Assembly: GCF_023558375.1 (NCBI RefSeq)
Contig: NZ_CP083761.1
Coordinates: forward strand, 1,105,001-1,169,000
Direction of reading: 5' to 3'
Length of the DNA stretch: 64,000 nucleotides
Source: Chroococcidiopsis sp. CCMEE 29
Lineage (GTDB): Bacteria > Cyanobacteriota > Cyanobacteriia > Cyanobacteriales > Chroococcidiopsidaceae
Part shown: piece after piece, positions 1 through 11,019 of the stretch
Numbering within the stretch: position 1 is the stretch's first letter
Layout of the letters: every line of letters begins with the position of its first letter
Made by a program: the position numbers and the translations under genes
Notes under the pieces: model-generated
Database searches by the model: none
What the model saw: only the letters and a program-made list of their open reading frames with translations
What the model was told of the DNA's origin: nothing

Positions 1-1457
1 GGTTCAGGCTCCGATGTAGCTGATGGCTGGCTTTCTTGACGCTGTACTTGCAGCGCTTCTTGAGCAGATAATCCCTCGCCAGCACTGCCAAAGTACCATA
101 GAGCAGCTGCCGCTTCTGCACGGGTAACTGGTTTCTTAGGCTGAAATAGCGTGGTATAGCCGAATACCCGACGGATATTTGACTGCTCGCTATTCTGGAA
201 ATCTGCCAACACTGCTCGCATTGCTTTAGGGTCAATCCGAGCTGCATCTTGAAAGCCCCAAGTTTGTTGGACGGCATCTACTGAAGCATTTGGCAAACCT
301 TGGCGGGTATCTAGAGGCACTTTCCAGAGAATTAGTTGCTCCCGGGTTAGGGGTGCATTGGGACGGAACAAAACTGCTGTCGAATCTCCAGACAAGGGAC
401 TGGGAATCAAGCCAGCCTCTGCTAATCCCTGAATCTCTGGGAAATCTGGATCTGTACGCGGCACATCTTGAAACGCCGGTTGAGAGGTTTCAGAGGCTCC
501 ACGAATTTGTTTGGCTGGGCTGTTCACATGCATCGCATTGTTGGCAGCAACTAACCAACGGGCGTATTCGCGGTGGCTAATGGTTTTAGTGGGTTCAAAC
601 TGGCTTGTATTGGTAGATTGGTTGCTCTTAGAGCCAGTTGGTTCCAGGTTTAACACACCCAACGCTGCCAAGTCTTCTACATATTGCCGTAATTCTTCTG
701 GTGCTTTGTTGATGTCTGTGAATTGGTTGCTAGTTGCAGCAGTCTGTAGATTAGGATCGGGCGCTTGGGCTGGTTGGCTTGGTGTTTGTGGTGGCACGGG
801 ACCAATAAAGCCTGGTTCACTCGGTTGTGGTGCAGTTGCCTCTACATCGTTAGGTTGCCCAGCTATCAGATTGGCGCCACGAACGTATTGAATAGTGAAT
901 TCTGTGGCTACCTCTGAATTTTGCCCTACTACAGGTTGGCTTGGTGGTGTGGCATTGACATTATTGTTGGTGGCTGAACTAGCTGGAATCAATACTGTCA
1001 CCTGCAAATCATCCCGACGAGCCTCAAAGGTACCTCCCTGTCCATCAATTGGCTGGCTCAAAATCTCCCAGTTGTTTGCTTGAAATTCTTTTTGGTAAAA
1101 GCTTTGAACTAAGTTGCTGGGGTCAGAAGTAAGCCAGCGAGTCTGCTGAGTCTCGTTAGCCTGCATAGAGTCAGGTTCACCAGTGGCTTGAGGAGTAGGC
1201 TGTGTAACTTCCTTTAGCTGGGCATTTGGATAGAGCGGGATGTCTTGTGGGAAATCAGGCGGCAGCTGAGCGATCGCCTCAGGTTGCCGTTTGGAGTTAT
1301 CAGCAGAACCAAACGTAGCCGGATTCTCTCTCAGCCTAGGGTCAGCAGCCAACATTTGCTCAAGGCTCTTGCCTATGGGAACGTTGGTGCAGGCAGTTAA
1401 CGAAGCCAGTAAAACAGCTAGACTAACTAGTTTGGCAGTGTGTCTAGGGGGCAACAC
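1..1457 (-). CDS. SLH-domain lipoprotein (3' part beyond window)
   Basis: This frame runs open from a GTG at 1457 to the window edge, about 485 residues. It starts with a basic N-terminus, a hydrophobic stretch and the lipobox LTAC, so it is probably a lipoprotein. A Pro/Gln/Thr-rich linker follows. Two S-layer-homology-like segments come next: one around FTDINKAPEELRQYVEDLAALG with a REYARWLVAAN ending, and one around FQDVPRTDPDFPEIQGLAEAG with LTREQLILW. A further VTRAEAAAALWYFG segment lies near the edge. SLH domains bind cell-wall-linked polysaccharide, so an envelope-anchored role is inferred. GTG is chosen because an in-frame stop (TGA) lies just upstream and no ATG precedes the signal peptide. 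The C-terminus is not visible. Confidence 0.85.
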   Translation of the reverse strand, partial: MLPPRHTAKLVSLAVLLASLTACTNVPIGKSLEQMLAADPRLRENPATFGSADNSKRQPEAIAQLPPDFPQDIPLYPNAQLKEVTQPTPQATGEPDSMQANETQQTRWLTSDPSNLVQSFYQKEFQANNWEILSQPIDGQGGTFEARRDDLQVTVLIPASSATNNNVNATPPSQPVVGQNSEVATEFTIQYVRGANLIAGQPNDVEATAPQPSEPGFIGPVPPQTPSQPAQAPDPNLQTAATSNQFTDINKAPEELRQYVEDLAALGVLNLEPTGSKSNQSTNTSQFEPTKTISHREYARWLVAANNAMHVNSPAKQIRGASETSQPAFQDVPRTDPDFPEIQGLAEAGLIPSPLSGDSTAVLFRPNAPLTREQLILWKVPLDTRQGLPNASVDAVQQTWGFQDAARIDPKAMRAVLADFQNSEQSNIRRVFGYTTLFQPKKPVTRAEAAAALWYFGSAGEGLSAQEALQVQRQESQPSATSEPE

Positions 1458-1682
1458 GGCAATTCAGAAAGATACTATTAACTCTTACGCTAACGCAGAT
1501 ACCAAGCTTCAGAGGAGTGAGCAGTGAGGAGTGGTTAGTGAGGAGCCTTTAAAGCCTACCTATAGGCAAAATCTAAAATAGAGATTAAATTTAAGAGAAA
1601 GTAAATTTAAGATGTAAAAGTTAGTAAATTTCACTCTTCTCAAAACGTTACCTGTTTGTTGCCAGTGCAGAAACAAGATTAC

Positions 1683-2870
1683 ATGCAGGTTTCTTCTGAA
1701 CAGCATCCCTCTTCTGAAGTGTCGCTTCAGCTGTTGCTGTTTGTTGACGATCGTCCCAGTTCTAGGCAACGAATTCAGCAAATTCGCTGTTACCTAGAAG
1801 AGTTGCAGGCTGATTACCCATTTGAACTTCAGATTGTAGATGTAGGGGAACAGCCCTATTTAGCTGAACATTTTAAACTGGTGGCAACTCCTGCCTTGAT
1901 CAAAATCTATCCGGAACCCAGACAAACCCTTGCTGGTAGTAATTTGATCGGTCAATTAAAGAATTGGTGGTCTCACTGGCAACATGCTGTAGAAGCGCAA
2001 TTGAAGTTACAAGATGAAATACCAGAAAGTATTGACACCCATTATCGGGTCCCTACACCTAAAAAACCCATTCGTTCTGTTGCCGATTCGGTCGAACTAA
2101 TTCGACTCTCAGATGAAGTTTTTCGCCTTAAACGCGAACAAGAAAAATTGCTGGAGCAACTTCAGTTTAAAGATCGGGTAATTGCCATGCTGGCGCACGA
2201 TCTGCGCAATCCTTTAACTGCCGTCTCAATTGCGATAGAAACTCTAGAATCAAACTTATTGCTAAAGAAAGGAGAAGTGTCTCGCCTGACACCAGCCTTA
2301 ACTACTCAATTATTCAAACAAGCACGCACCCAAACTCGAACGATTAACCGGATGATCGCGAGTCTTTTGCAGGTGGCGGGTGGTAGCAGCGCGGAATTGA
2401 ACATTCAACCGCAGAAGCTGGAATTAAGCCAGCTCTATCAGGAAGTACTCGAGCATCTAAGCGATCGCGCGGTAGTGAAGGCTCTGAATATAGAAACAGA
2501 CATTCCCAACGATCTGCCCTGTGTTTATGCAGATCGAGAAAGGGTGGGGCAGGTGCTGATCAACCTGTTAGATAATGCGATCAAGTACACCCCTGAAGGC
2601 GGCATCATTCGCATTTCAGGACTCCACCGCACTACTCAGAAAGTTCAGGTCACTGTTTGCGACACTGGTCCTGGTATTCCTGAAGAAAACCGCGATCGCA
2701 TTTTTGAAGACCGCTTCCGGCTGAAAAGAGATGAAGCCAAAGAAGGTTACGGCATTGGTCTATCACTGTGCCAACGAATTATTAGAGCGCACTATGGTCA
2801 AATTTGGGTCGATTCTGCACCCAATGGCGGCTCATGTTTTCACTTTACACTGCCAGTTTATTCAATTTAA
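1683..2870 (+). CDS. sasA: SasA-like circadian output histidine kinase
   Basis: The N-terminal 100 residues form a KaiB-like thioredoxin-fold sensor domain ([27 protein letters not shown]). A kinase core follows, with an H-box ([13 protein letters not shown], His172 counted from the ATG at 1683), an N-box ([15 protein letters not shown]) and G-boxes ([17 protein letters not shown]). This order is that of SasA, which reads the KaiC phosphorylation state and phosphorylates RpaA. The length of about 395 aa fits the family. Upstream TTG and GTG codons (from 1656) are in frame, so the start is uncertain. No kai gene is in the window. Its last four bases overlap the end of the convergent mutY. Confidence 0.92.
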   Translation: MQVSSEQHPSSEVSLQLLLFVDDRPSSRQRIQQIRCYLEELQADYPFELQIVDVGEQPYLAEHFKLVATPALIKIYPEPRQTLAGSNLIGQLKNWWSHWQHAVEAQLKLQDEIPESIDTHYRVPTPKKPIRSVADSVELIRLSDEVFRLKREQEKLLEQLQFKDRVIAMLAHDLRNPLTAVSIAIETLESNLLLKKGEVSRLTPALTTQLFKQARTQTRTINRMIASLLQVAGGSSAELNIQPQKLELSQLYQEVLEHLSDRAVVKALNIETDIPNDLPCVYADRERVGQVLINLLDNAIKYTPEGGIIRISGLHRTTQKVQVTVCDTGPGIPEENRDRIFEDRFRLKRDEAKEGYGIGLSLCQRIIRAHYGQIWVDSAPNGGSCFHFTLPVYSI

Positions 2871-4009
2871 GCTTGCTGCCGTAAGGCATCGATAATTTTC
2901 TCATTTGCCTTGGGAAAAGGAAATAAGTCAACTTCATCTAACGTAACCCAACGAATTTCATCACATTGGATCGGTTGGGGAACTCCTGCCACATGGCGGC
3001 AGTGATGCACAATCAGGGTAACGCGCAAGTGAGTATAAACGTGATCGATGGTGATTAAATGCCCACCGACTTCAATCTCAATCCCCAATTCTTCCTGTAT
3101 TTCCCGTTTAATACAGTCCTCAACCGTTTCTCCAGGCTCAATTTTGCCACCGGGAAATTCCCACAAGCCTCCAAGTAAACCTCCTAGGGGACGGCGGTCT
3201 ATTAAAATCTGTCTTTGGTCATTCCAAATAATGGCAACACCGATCAGCTTGTGGGGTATGGGAGCAGGAGTTTTACGCATGGGCAACTGAGACTGGATGT
3301 TTAAATGATAAGCCTGACAGTGGAGCTTCCAAGGGCAGCGGTTGCAGGTTGGATTTTGAGGCGTACAGACAGTCGCACCCAAATCCATCAGCGCCTGGTT
3401 AAAATTGCGTGGCTGTTCTGGATCGAGGAGAGCTTCTGACAGCCGCCACAGATGTTTAGTAGCTTTGACGGGGGGGATCGACAAAGCAATCAATCGCGCT
3501 AAAACTCGCTTGACATTGCCATCCAGAATCGCTACGGGTTGGTTAAAGGCAGCACTAAGGATGCCACCCGCCGTTGTGCGACCAATTCCCGACAGAGCCA
3601 AGACATCTTCTAATCGGATAGGAAACATCCCTTCATATTGCTGCACGATTTGCTGAGCAGCTTTGTGCAGGTTATGAGCACGAGCATAGTAGCCCAAGCC
3701 CTGCCATAGTTTGAAGACTTGCTGTAATTCAGCGGTTGCGAGTTTTTCAACGTTGGGAAACTGCGCTAGCCACCGTTGGTAGTAAGGAATAACTGTTTTT
3801 ACTTGAGTCTGCTGGAGCATAACTTCCGCAACCCAAATCGCATAGGGGTTGGAATGATGCCGCCAGGGTAAGTCTCGCCCATAGTGACTATACCAAGCCA
3901 AGAGCGATTCTCTCAATGCCAAAACAACAGAACTCGGCAGACTAATTTCACTAGTGGTTGCCGAGCTTGTGTGTTGCACTAAATTGTTAGATATTTTGGC
4001 TGTATTCAC
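2867..4009 (-). CDS. mutY: A/G-specific adenine glycosylase MutY
   Basis: MutY removes adenine mispaired with 8-oxoguanine or guanine in base excision repair. Visible features are the catalytic-glutamate region [10 protein letters not shown], the helix-hairpin-helix [12 protein letters not shown], the catalytic Asp in [12 protein letters not shown] and the 4Fe-4S ligands Cys-x6-Cys-x2-Cys-x5-Cys ([17 protein letters not shown]). The C-terminal third is a NUDIX domain with a full Nudix box ([23 protein letters not shown] shape), which in MutY recognises 8-oxoG. The start is GTG. The 380-aa length is usual for MutY with this extension. It converges on sasA with a 4-bp overlap. Confidence 0.95.
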   Translation of the reverse strand: MNTAKISNNLVQHTSSATTSEISLPSSVVLALRESLLAWYSHYGRDLPWRHHSNPYAIWVAEVMLQQTQVKTVIPYYQRWLAQFPNVEKLATAELQQVFKLWQGLGYYARAHNLHKAAQQIVQQYEGMFPIRLEDVLALSGIGRTTAGGILSAAFNQPVAILDGNVKRVLARLIALSIPPVKATKHLWRLSEALLDPEQPRNFNQALMDLGATVCTPQNPTCNRCPWKLHCQAYHLNIQSQLPMRKTPAPIPHKLIGVAIIWNDQRQILIDRRPLGGLLGGLWEFPGGKIEPGETVEDCIKREIQEELGIEIEVGGHLITIDHVYTHLRVTLIVHHCRHVAGVPQPIQCDEIRWVTLDEVDLFPFPKANEKIIDALRQQA

Positions 4010-4025
4010 TTTAGAGATGAGCGAT

Positions 4026-4376
4026 TTATCCTAGCTCCTGTCCAGAGCCATTCATTCCAGTCCCTTGCAAGGACCTTTCAAAACTCATTCTTTGTTCAGC
4101 GTTACGTAAGAAATAGCCACTGATCATTGCTGATGCCAGTAACCGACCTAGATTTTCACGGCTGGTACTAATGGTTACACCAAAGTGTTCTGAAGGCAAA
4201 TTTCCCAGCATACCCACAATATTGCGCTCCATCACCTGAAATACTTCCGCAGAACTGGGCTTGGATAGCTGAGTAATTGTCTCTGGACTGAGAGAGTGGA
4301 CGTAGTGCCACAGCAAGTTGCTAGCTTCTGACTCACCACTAAAAAATTCCGAGGTTTGATTTGATGAGTTGTTCAC
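4026..4376 (-). CDS. DUF760 family protein
   Basis: This 116-aa soluble protein matches the DUF760 family of cyanobacteria and plastids, recognised from LLWHYVHSLSPETITQL, VMERNIVGMLGNLP and LLASAMISGYFLRNAEQR. No biochemical function is established to my knowledge. The start is a GTG preceded by a strong Shine-Dalgarno (GGAGGA about 6 nt upstream). It is followed 16 nt later by mutY on the same strand, so the two may be cotranscribed. Confidence 0.85.
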   Translation of the reverse strand: MNNSSNQTSEFFSGESEASNLLWHYVHSLSPETITQLSKPSSAEVFQVMERNIVGMLGNLPSEHFGVTISTSRENLGRLLASAMISGYFLRNAEQRMSFERSLQGTGMNGSGQELG

Positions 4377-4544
4377 GTTATTCCTCCGTTTCAGCTGTAG
4401 CTCCCAGTCTGTTGGCTTGGAGAGGAGCTGCCAGTTGTTTCTACAAAGTTGGACTGACTATTATCGCCTTATGCAAATTAATGTAACAGTTTGATTCTGC
4501 TCTTAGAGTTGGTTAAACCGAACTAGCAAGTGGCGGATTGTCTC

Positions 4545-4672
4545 ACCTTAAGAAGGGGCGAGGGGTGAGGGTAAGCTGTTGTGCATTTAAACTGCATCGT
4601 GTTGGCAGCAGGGGAGGCAGGGGGAGAAATCCCCCGCGTCACCGCGTCCTTTGCCTAACCCCTAACCCCTCT
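4545..4672. repeat. G/C-rich short tandem repeats downstream of the sigma factor gene
   Basis: This intergenic stretch is built of short direct repeats: GGGGCGA/GGGGTGA heptamers (4555-4575), GGCAGGGGGAG-type units (about 4610-4625), CGCGTCAC units (4636-4650) and two CCCCTAA heptamers (4655-4670). The same unit types recur across the window. They end within a few bases of the sigma factor stop codon. Confidence 0.75.
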
Positions 4673-4673
4673 T

Positions 4674-5630
4674 TTAGCTTGCTAAGTATTGATCGATGTC
4701 AGCTTTGCGCTTGCGCAGTTTGGTTAATGCTTCTCGTTCAATCTGCCGCACTCGTTCACGACTGATGTTAAGGCGATCGCCGATTTTTGCTAGTGTCAAG
4801 GCTTGTCCATCCGCTAAACCAAAGCGTAGAGACAACACTTCCCGTTGTTGAGGGGTCAAATCCGCCATTAATTGCTCTAAGTCTGTAGATAAACACGACT
4901 CGGTGACAAAATCTTCTGGGGAAGCACCGGTGTCTTCTAATAGTTCTCCCAGTTCGGTATCTTGATTGTCTCCCACACGTAAATCTAACGACAGTGGCAG
5001 CCGCGCTCGCTCCAGGTACTCTCGCACCTGTTTGGGTGTCAATTCTAGTTCTGCCGCTAGCTCGGAAGCGGTGGGTGTGCGTCCCAGGTTTTGAGACAAC
5101 TGGCGCTGTGCCTTCTTAATTTTATTCAGCTTCTCTGTAATGTGGATCGGTAACCGGATTGTGCGACCTTTCTCAGCGATCGCTCGGGTAATGGCTTGAC
5201 GAATCCACCAGTAAGCATAGGTCGAAAACCGATAGCCCTTGGTTGGGTCAAACTTCTCTACTCCCCGCTGCATCCCAATCGAGCCTTCTTGGATCAAGTC
5301 CAGCAGGTCTACATTGCGCTTAATATACTTTTTGGCAACGGAAACTACCAGCCGCAAGTTTGCTTCCACCATTTTGCGCTTGGCGGCTTCACCCGCAGCG
5401 ATCGCTGCTGTCAATTCGGTTGTCTCTAGCTGTGTTGCTTCGCTCCATTCATCCAGGGTCGGTTCCCGGCCTAACTTCTCGGTAAGAGACTCTCTTACCG
5501 TCTGTAAAGCAGTTGAGTGCTGCACCTGCTTGCCATACAATATCTCCTGCTCGTGGGTTAGCAATGGGACACGACCAATTTCACGCAGGTAGGTGCGTAC
5601 AAGGTCAGTAGCTGTCTGAGCGGTTTTCAT
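4674..5630 (-). CDS. Sigma-70 family RNA polymerase sigma factor (group 2 type)
   Basis: This 318-aa protein has sigma region 1.2 ([22 protein letters not shown]), regions 2.1-2.4 ([49 protein letters not shown]), region 3 and the region 4.2 helix-turn-helix ([20 protein letters not shown]). It lacks the long N-terminal extension of the primary factor SigA. That makes it one of the group 2 SigB/C/D/E-like factors that cyanobacteria use for light, nutrient and stress responses. I cannot assign which one from sequence alone. It stands alone, with a 740-bp gene-free region upstream. Confidence 0.93.
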   Translation of the reverse strand: MKTAQTATDLVRTYLREIGRVPLLTHEQEILYGKQVQHSTALQTVRESLTEKLGREPTLDEWSEATQLETTELTAAIAAGEAAKRKMVEANLRLVVSVAKKYIKRNVDLLDLIQEGSIGMQRGVEKFDPTKGYRFSTYAYWWIRQAITRAIAEKGRTIRLPIHITEKLNKIKKAQRQLSQNLGRTPTASELAAELELTPKQVREYLERARLPLSLDLRVGDNQDTELGELLEDTGASPEDFVTESCLSTDLEQLMADLTPQQREVLSLRFGLADGQALTLAKIGDRLNISRERVRQIEREALTKLRKRKADIDQYLAS

Positions 5631-6293
5631 GGCGCTAGGTTCTAGATGAGTAATGAGCGGGTTTGTAGGATTAAAAAGGTTAACACTTTTCTAACTGCAA
5701 CGTCGTTATAGGGGAAATCAATATTTTTACCTAAGTCAGAGCTCAATGGACTAAGGATGAAATAGTACTAAGAGCTAGTTAAAACAACTAGATATTGAGC
5801 AATGATCTTGATTGCCAGGATCTGTAACTGCATGTAAGGCAGCTAGTCAATTTCTTTGTTGTGCGAGCCATATGCTGAATCTGGATCGCCCATTATTAAT
5901 AATTGTAACATTTATGAGATGATGCTGCTACTCCCTCCACTTTAAATTCATAACGGTGTAAGAGTAGTGAGCTGTAGACGCTGGCTCAATTTTGCTCACA
6001 GTACGTGGGCTAAACCGAAGTCATACATATGAGCCTAACTTTTTAGTACCAGATAAGCAGTATTTTGTCTAACATAAAGGCGAAATGCAAACAAAAAGCA
6101 GTAAATCTTTTAAGATTTTGCTGCCAATACTGATATTGGTATTTAAATTTTATTAAGTTTTTAGCTTAGAAGGCTCTTTTATCAGCTTGGGGGTTAAACA
6201 TCTAGTTTGCCCGTTAGGGGGAGCAGGGGAAAGGATGAAGGCTAAAGGCTGAAGGCTGAACAAGCAGGGGAGGCAGGGGGAGATATATTTTCA
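5631..6293. other. Gene-free region upstream of the sigma factor
   Basis: About 660 bp of AT-rich sequence between the 5' end of the sigma factor gene and the repeat array behind carB. I see no convincing ORF or RNA gene. The part next to 5630 must hold the sigma factor promoter. The part from 6215 on contains GAAGGCT-type heptamers and GGCAGGGGGAG units that lead into the CCCCTAA array. Confidence 0.6.
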
Positions 6294-6378
6294 TTCCCTA
6301 ATCCCTAACCCCTAACCCCTAACCCCTAACCCCTAACCCCTAACCCCTAACCTCTAACCCCTAACCCCTAACCCCTAA
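6294..6378. repeat. Telomere-like CCCCTAA heptamer array ending in the carB stop codon
   Basis: About twelve head-to-tail heptamers, nine of them exact CCCCTAA, with two TCCCTAA variants at the left and one CCTCTAA. On the carB sense strand the array reads TTAGGGG, and its first unit supplies the carB stop TAG (6375-6377). It belongs to the class of short tandemly repeated repetitive sequences known from heterocystous cyanobacteria. The sense-strand G-runs could form a quadruplex in the mRNA or DNA; that is inference. Confidence 0.95.
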
Positions 6379-9300
6379 TCCATGATGTAGTCTTGGATGG
6401 CTTTCACATCTAGAGGCTGGGATTGTAAAGAACGGATAGCAGCAGCGGTAGCTTTGGCACCGGCAATTGTGGTAATAATTGGAATTTTGTAACCGAGACC
6501 AGTACGGCGAATCAGTCTAGCATCAGTTTGGGCTTCTTCTCCCGAGGGTGAGTTGACGATCAATTGAATTTTCTTGTTTTTGATCGCATCTAGGACATGA
6601 GGACGACCTTCATGGAGTTTGAGAATTAACTCGACATCTAAACCATGCTCCCGCAGGACTTTTCGTGTGCCATCCGTTGCCACAACATGAAATCCCAAAT
6701 CGAGGAAGTCTTTAACTACGGGAACGGCCAATGCTTTGTCGCGATCGCTCATCGAGACAAACACTGTCCCACTCAGCGGTAATATTTCACCAGCCCCCAA
6801 TTCTGCCTTCGCAAAGGCACGTCCAAAGTCGCTGTCAATCCCCATTACTTCCCCAGTAGAGCGCATCTCTGGTCCCAAAATTGTGTCCGTACCAGGAAAC
6901 TTCTTAAACGGCAACACTGCTTCCTTGACGGCAATATGGCTTAGCAGGGGTTCCTGAGTGAATCCTAGTGACTCTAGAGTCTCACCTGCCATAATTAACG
7001 AGGCAAGCTTCGCCAGTGGTACACCAGTAGCCTTAGAAACAAACGGCACAGTTCGAGAGGCGCGGGGGTTAGCTTCCAAAATATAAACCTGAGGATTATA
7101 GCTATGGGCTTCCACAACAGCAAACTGAATGTTCATTAATCCAATCACTTTGAGCGCTTGTGCCAGCTGCACCGTCCAAGTTCGAATCTTGTTGAGGACT
7201 GCCGATGGCAGTGAGATAGCAGGTAAGGAACAAGCTGAGTCGCCAGAGTGAATCCCCGCTTGTTCGATATGTTCCATAATGCCGCCAATCACTACCTTGC
7301 CGGTGTGGTCAGCGATCGCATCCACATCCACCTCAATCGCATTTTCCAAAAACTTATCAATTAAGATCGGATGTTCCGGCTCTACCTGCACTGCAAAGGT
7401 CATGTAGCGCTCCAGATCCGTATCCGAATAAACGATCTCCATTGCCCGTCCTCCCAACACATAGCTGGGACGCACCACCACCGGATAGCCAATCCTGCCC
7501 GCTATAATCAGAGCATCCTCATAACTCCGGGCAATGCCATTCGGCGGCTGGGCAATACCTAATTGATTTAGGATTTTCTCAAACCGCTCTCGGTCTTCTG
7601 CAGTGTCAATTGAATCAGGCGAGGTTCCCCAAATGCGAGGGACGAAGGGATTTCTCTCTATCTCCTTTGTTTCCTGGCTCTCCTGCTCTTCTGCTCTCTT
7701 CTCCAGATATTCCTGCAAAGGTACGGCTAACTTCAGCGGTGTTTGACCTCCAAATTGGATAATTATCCCAACTGGATTTTCTGCTTCGATGATGTTTAGT
7801 ACATCTTCCTTCGTCAGCGGCTCAAAGTAGAGGCGATCGCTCGTGTCGTAATCTGTTGATACTGTCTCTGGATTGGAGTTGACCATAATCGTCTCAAATC
7901 CAGCTGCCTTTAAGGCATAACTGGCGTGGCAACAACAGTAGTCAAACTCAATTCCCTGTCCAATTCTGTTAGGACCACCACCTAGAATCATCACCTTCTG
8001 GCGGTCAGATGGTATTACTTCTGATTCTTCTTCGTACGTGGAGTAGTGGTAAGGAGTCAATGCCTCAAACTCTGCCGCACAGGTATCGACAGTTTTATAG
8101 ACTGGAATTACGCCCAGTTGTTTGCGCCAGGCTCGGACTTCATCTTCGGTCGTTTTGGTGGCAAAGGCAATTTGGCGATCGCTAAAGCCTTGGCGCTTTA
8201 CATCATACAACCGCTCTTTTATCAATTGTTTCAGTGGCGTTCTTTTCAAAAACTTCTCAGTTTCCAGCAGTTGCTGCATCTGATCCAAAAACCAAGGATC
8301 GATGCCCGTCAGTTCATAAATATCCTCTACACTTAGACCCAGCTGCATGGCATGCCGCACGGCGAAGATGCGCTCTGGATTGGGAGTCCGCAGTTGGGCG
8401 CGAATTTGCTCACCACTGGGAAGTTTTTCGGGGCGATCGCACCCCCAGCCAGCGCGACCCGTTTCTAGCGATCTGAGGGCTTTCTGGAAAGATTCATTGA
8501 ATGTCCGCCCGATCGCCATTGCTTCACCGACTGACTTCATCTGCGTTGTCAACGCTGGCTCTGCGCCAGGAAACTTTTCAAACGCAAACCGGGGGACTTT
8601 GGTGACTACATAGTCAATGGTTGGCTCGAAGGACGCTGGTGTTTTTTTAGTGATGTCATTATTGATTTCATCCAGCGTGTAGCCTACAGCCAGTTTTGCC
8701 GCAAATTTAGCGATGGGGAAGCCAGTAGCCTTAGAAGCTAGAGCCGAAGAGCGGGAGACGCGGGGGTTCATTTCAATCACAACGACATCCCCATTCACTG
8801 GATTAACAGCAAACTGGATATTAGAGCCGCCAGTTTCTACTCCAATTTCCCGAATAATCTGAATTGATGCATCTCGCAGCCGCTGGTATTCCTTATCGGT
8901 AAGAGTTTGGGCTGGCGCGACGGTAATTGAGTCTCCAGTGTGAATGCCCATTGGGTCAATGTTTTCGATTGAGCAGATGATCACAACGTTATCTGCTAAG
9001 TCGCGCATCACTTCCAGTTCGTATTCTTTCCAACCTAGCAGCGACTGGTCGATCAGAATTTGGGAAACCGGGCTGGCATCGAGTCCCGCTTGTGCCATTT
9101 CTTCAAATTCTTCCTGGTTGTAAGCAATGCCGCCACCACTGCCGCCCATCGTGAAGGCTGGGCGAATAATTAGAGGATAGGAGCCGATCTGGTTAGCGAT
9201 CGCCTTCGCTTCCTCCAAAGAGGAGGCTGTGCCACTAGGACACACCTTCACCCCAATCTTTTCCATTGCCTGATTGAATAATTTTCTGTCTTCGGCTTTC

Positions 9301-9671
9301 TCGATTGCCGGTAATTTGGCTCCAATTAGCTCTACGCCGTACTTCTCCAAAGCACCATTCTTTGCTAGAGCCACAGCAATATTCAGTGCTGTTTGACCTC
9401 CCATTGTAGGCAGCAACGCATCTGGTCGCTCCTTAGCAATCACCTTTTCAACTAATTCCGGTGTCAGTGGCTCAATGTAAGTCCTATCCGCCGTTTCCGG
9501 ATCGGTCATGATCGTGGCGGGGTTGGAGTTGACCAGCACCACCTCATATCCTTCTTCTCGAAGCGCTTTACAGGCTTGGGTACCGGAGTAGTCAAACTCA
9601 GAAGCTTGTCCAATCACAATTGGACCGGAGCCAAGCAGCAGAATCTTGCGGATATCATCGCGGCGGGGCAT
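6375..9671 (-). CDS. carB: Carbamoyl-phosphate synthase large subunit
   Basis: CarB makes carbamoyl phosphate from bicarbonate, ATP and the ammonia delivered by CarA, feeding arginine and pyrimidine synthesis. The 1098-aa protein has the usual duplicated layout. A first carboxyphosphate half begins [22 protein letters not shown], with an ATP-grasp at about 130-330. An oligomerisation segment follows, then a second half beginning [21 protein letters not shown] with an ATP-grasp at about 690-890. A C-terminal MGS-like allosteric domain starts near [12 protein letters not shown]. Start ATG at 9671. carA is not adjacent, which is common in cyanobacteria. The stop codon lies inside the first unit of a heptamer repeat array. 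Confidence 0.98.
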   Translation of the reverse strand: MPRRDDIRKILLLGSGPIVIGQASEFDYSGTQACKALREEGYEVVLVNSNPATIMTDPETADRTYIEPLTPELVEKVIAKERPDALLPTMGGQTALNIAVALAKNGALEKYGVELIGAKLPAIEKAEDRKLFNQAMEKIGVKVCPSGTASSLEEAKAIANQIGSYPLIIRPAFTMGGSGGGIAYNQEEFEEMAQAGLDASPVSQILIDQSLLGWKEYELEVMRDLADNVVIICSIENIDPMGIHTGDSITVAPAQTLTDKEYQRLRDASIQIIREIGVETGGSNIQFAVNPVNGDVVVIEMNPRVSRSSALASKATGFPIAKFAAKLAVGYTLDEINNDITKKTPASFEPTIDYVVTKVPRFAFEKFPGAEPALTTQMKSVGEAMAIGRTFNESFQKALRSLETGRAGWGCDRPEKLPSGEQIRAQLRTPNPERIFAVRHAMQLGLSVEDIYELTGIDPWFLDQMQQLLETEKFLKRTPLKQLIKERLYDVKRQGFSDRQIAFATKTTEDEVRAWRKQLGVIPVYKTVDTCAAEFEALTPYHYSTYEEESEVIPSDRQKVMILGGGPNRIGQGIEFDYCCCHASYALKAAGFETIMVNSNPETVSTDYDTSDRLYFEPLTKEDVLNIIEAENPVGIIIQFGGQTPLKLAVPLQEYLEKRAEEQESQETKEIERNPFVPRIWGTSPDSIDTAEDRERFEKILNQLGIAQPPNGIARSYEDALIIAGRIGYPVVVRPSYVLGGRAMEIVYSDTDLERYMTFAVQVEPEHPILIDKFLENAIEVDVDAIADHTGKVVIGGIMEHIEQAGIHSGDSACSLPAISLPSAVLNKIRTWTVQLAQALKVIGLMNIQFAVVEAHSYNPQVYILEANPRASRTVPFVSKATGVPLAKLASLIMAGETLESLGFTQEPLLSHIAVKEAVLPFKKFPGTDTILGPEMRSTGEVMGIDSDFGRAFAKAELGAGEILPLSGTVFVSMSDRDKALAVPVVKDFLDLGFHVVATDGTRKVLREHGLDVELILKLHEGRPHVLDAIKNKKIQLIVNSPSGEEAQTDARLIRRTGLGYKIPIITTIAGAKATAAAIRSLQSQPLDVKAIQDYIMD

Positions 9672-9764
9672 AGTCGTTATTTCGGAGTAGAGGTATCAAA
9701 TCCTGACTATTTTAAGCCGCAATGTCAGTTCTAGGTGTGGTCTATTTATCAAGTTTCCAAGAAA

Positions 9765-9949
9765 GGGGCGAGGGGCGCTCTTGCGAGGGGTTAGGGGTTA
9801 GGGGTTAGGGGATTTTGGATTACACTCTTGCTTCCCCTGCTGCCCCTAATCCCCACTCCGTGGGGGCCCCGAGTTCCCCTGCCTCCCCTGCCTCCCCTGC
9901 TTCCCCTGCTCCCCCTGCTTCCCCTGCTCCCCCTGCTTCCTAATCCCTA
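9765..9949. repeat. Mixed heptamer and nonamer tandem repeats between carB and dps
   Basis: The segment contains GGGGCGA units (9769-9780), TTAGGGG heptamers (9787-9811) and a long run of CCCCTGCYT nonamers (about 9873-9940) ending CCTAATCCCTAC. The dps stop codon TAG (complement of 9947-9949) is formed by the last CCCTA. On the dps sense strand the nonamers read as G-rich AGCAGGGG units, so the G-rich run starts directly at the stop. Confidence 0.85.
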
Positions 9950-10501
9950 CTTCGTGCCATTTCCCATGAATCCCAGGGTGAGGCTGTCATGAGCTAGGAA
10001 GTGACCCAGATGGAAAGCTCTTTCCTCGGTTTTGAGCAGAATTGTTTCGTATAAATAGCGTGTAGCGCGATCGCCCAGGCTTTCGGCTTGTGCGGCTTGG
10101 CGGCGAATCAGGCTAATCATGGCTTGCTCTGCTGCCAAGTCGTGTTCGACCATCTGACGGCAGGGATAGACACCCTCTGATTCTTGCTCAAAGCAACACA
10201 ATTGGGCTAGTTGGCTAAAGGTAGCCGCTGGGACACCGCCTAGTCCATCCAATCGCTCTCCGATTTCATGAACGTGTTCCTGGACTTGTTCGTAGCTTTC
10301 GCTAAAAAACTGATGCAGCATATAAAATTCTGCACCTTCAACCACAAAATGATGCTTCTGGTACTGCAAGTACAAGCCCTGGAAGCTAGCTAAGGCAATG
10401 TTTAATCCTTCACAAACTGGTGCAGTGACGCTGTGATCCAGCAAAAGTGGATTGTCATGAACCTGTCCGTAGTTGCGTAGTAAAGTTTGAGCTTCAGACA
10501 T
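9947..10501 (-). CDS. dps: Dps family ferritin-like DNA-protection protein
   Basis: This 184-aa four-helix-bundle protein belongs to the Dps/ferritin family. These proteins form dodecamers that oxidise and store iron and protect DNA under starvation or peroxide stress. The ferroxidase-region pattern is visible: [20 protein letters not shown] (H and E ligands), then [15 protein letters not shown]. The distal helices follow ([33 protein letters not shown]). The start ATG has a G-rich Shine-Dalgarno (GAGGGG) upstream. Cyanobacteria usually have several Dps paralogs; which subtype this is cannot be told here. Confidence 0.9.
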   Translation of the reverse strand: MSEAQTLLRNYGQVHDNPLLLDHSVTAPVCEGLNIALASFQGLYLQYQKHHFVVEGAEFYMLHQFFSESYEQVQEHVHEIGERLDGLGGVPAATFSQLAQLCCFEQESEGVYPCRQMVEHDLAAEQAMISLIRRQAAQAESLGDRATRYLYETILLKTEERAFHLGHFLAHDSLTLGFMGNGTK

Positions 10502-10672
10502 AATCCCCTCTCTCTTTGGCAGTTCTAGTCGTCATATTACTATTTTAAATTCAAGTCTAATTACCTTGCTGACTGCGTTGTTGCCTCTATAAAGTCGCAA
10601 ATACCTAAAAATTTCTTGAGAATAATTTGCAGGTAATGTATGCTATTTGGTTAAGGCTGCACTTCTAAGCAT

Positions 10673-10993
10673 TTGCCAATATTTGAGGGAGTACAGCCCT
10701 ACTACTGCAAGTTTATTTCAGCTTCGGAGGGAATTGTCTTGAAACCGTTGATTTTTCAACCAGAAGTAGGCGAACTGGTGCAGGTGAACTGGGCAGATCG
10801 GTGGCAGGTGTATCAACGCTTGCAAGAGCTAGCTATTCCATGCTGGTGTGCCACTAACCAACCGTTGAGGGTTCACATTGCTGATGTAACAGCAGCAGTT
10901 CAACTTTGGAGTGTTTTGAGGCAGTTTACTACGTCTCGACAAGACTTAGTGTGGTGGCTAGAGCGCTGCTGGCAGGACCACGCTTGCTCGTAG
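10673..10993 (+). CDS. Conserved cyanobacterial hypothetical protein
   Basis: A small protein with a recognisable core, KPLIFQPEVGELVQVNWADRW followed by VYQRLQELAIPCWC and HIADVTAAVQLWSVLRQFTTSRQDLVWWLERCW. Its function is unknown to me. No ATG is available. The possible starts are TTG at 10673 or, nearer the conserved core, TTG at 10739, so the N-terminal 22 residues are doubtful. It ends 26 nt before the ferredoxin-domain gene on the same strand and may be cotranscribed with it. Confidence 0.65.
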   Translation: MPIFEGVQPYYCKFISASEGIVLKPLIFQPEVGELVQVNWADRWQVYQRLQELAIPCWCATNQPLRVHIADVTAAVQLWSVLRQFTTSRQDLVWWLERCWQDHACS

Positions 10994-11019
10994 TTAGTAC
11001 TCAAAGGTGGGCACAAAAG

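Noticed and set aside
290-1083. Plus-strand frames of 62-126 codons
   Set aside because: They are antisense to the SLH lipoprotein, whose minus-strand frame has clear domain sequence and a lipobox.
6294-6378. CRISPR array
   Set aside because: The CCCCTAA units are contiguous heptamers without spacers, and no cas gene is present.
6294-6378. True telomere or linear replicon end
   Set aside because: The array is short, internal and flanked by normal genes; similar tracts recur between genes.
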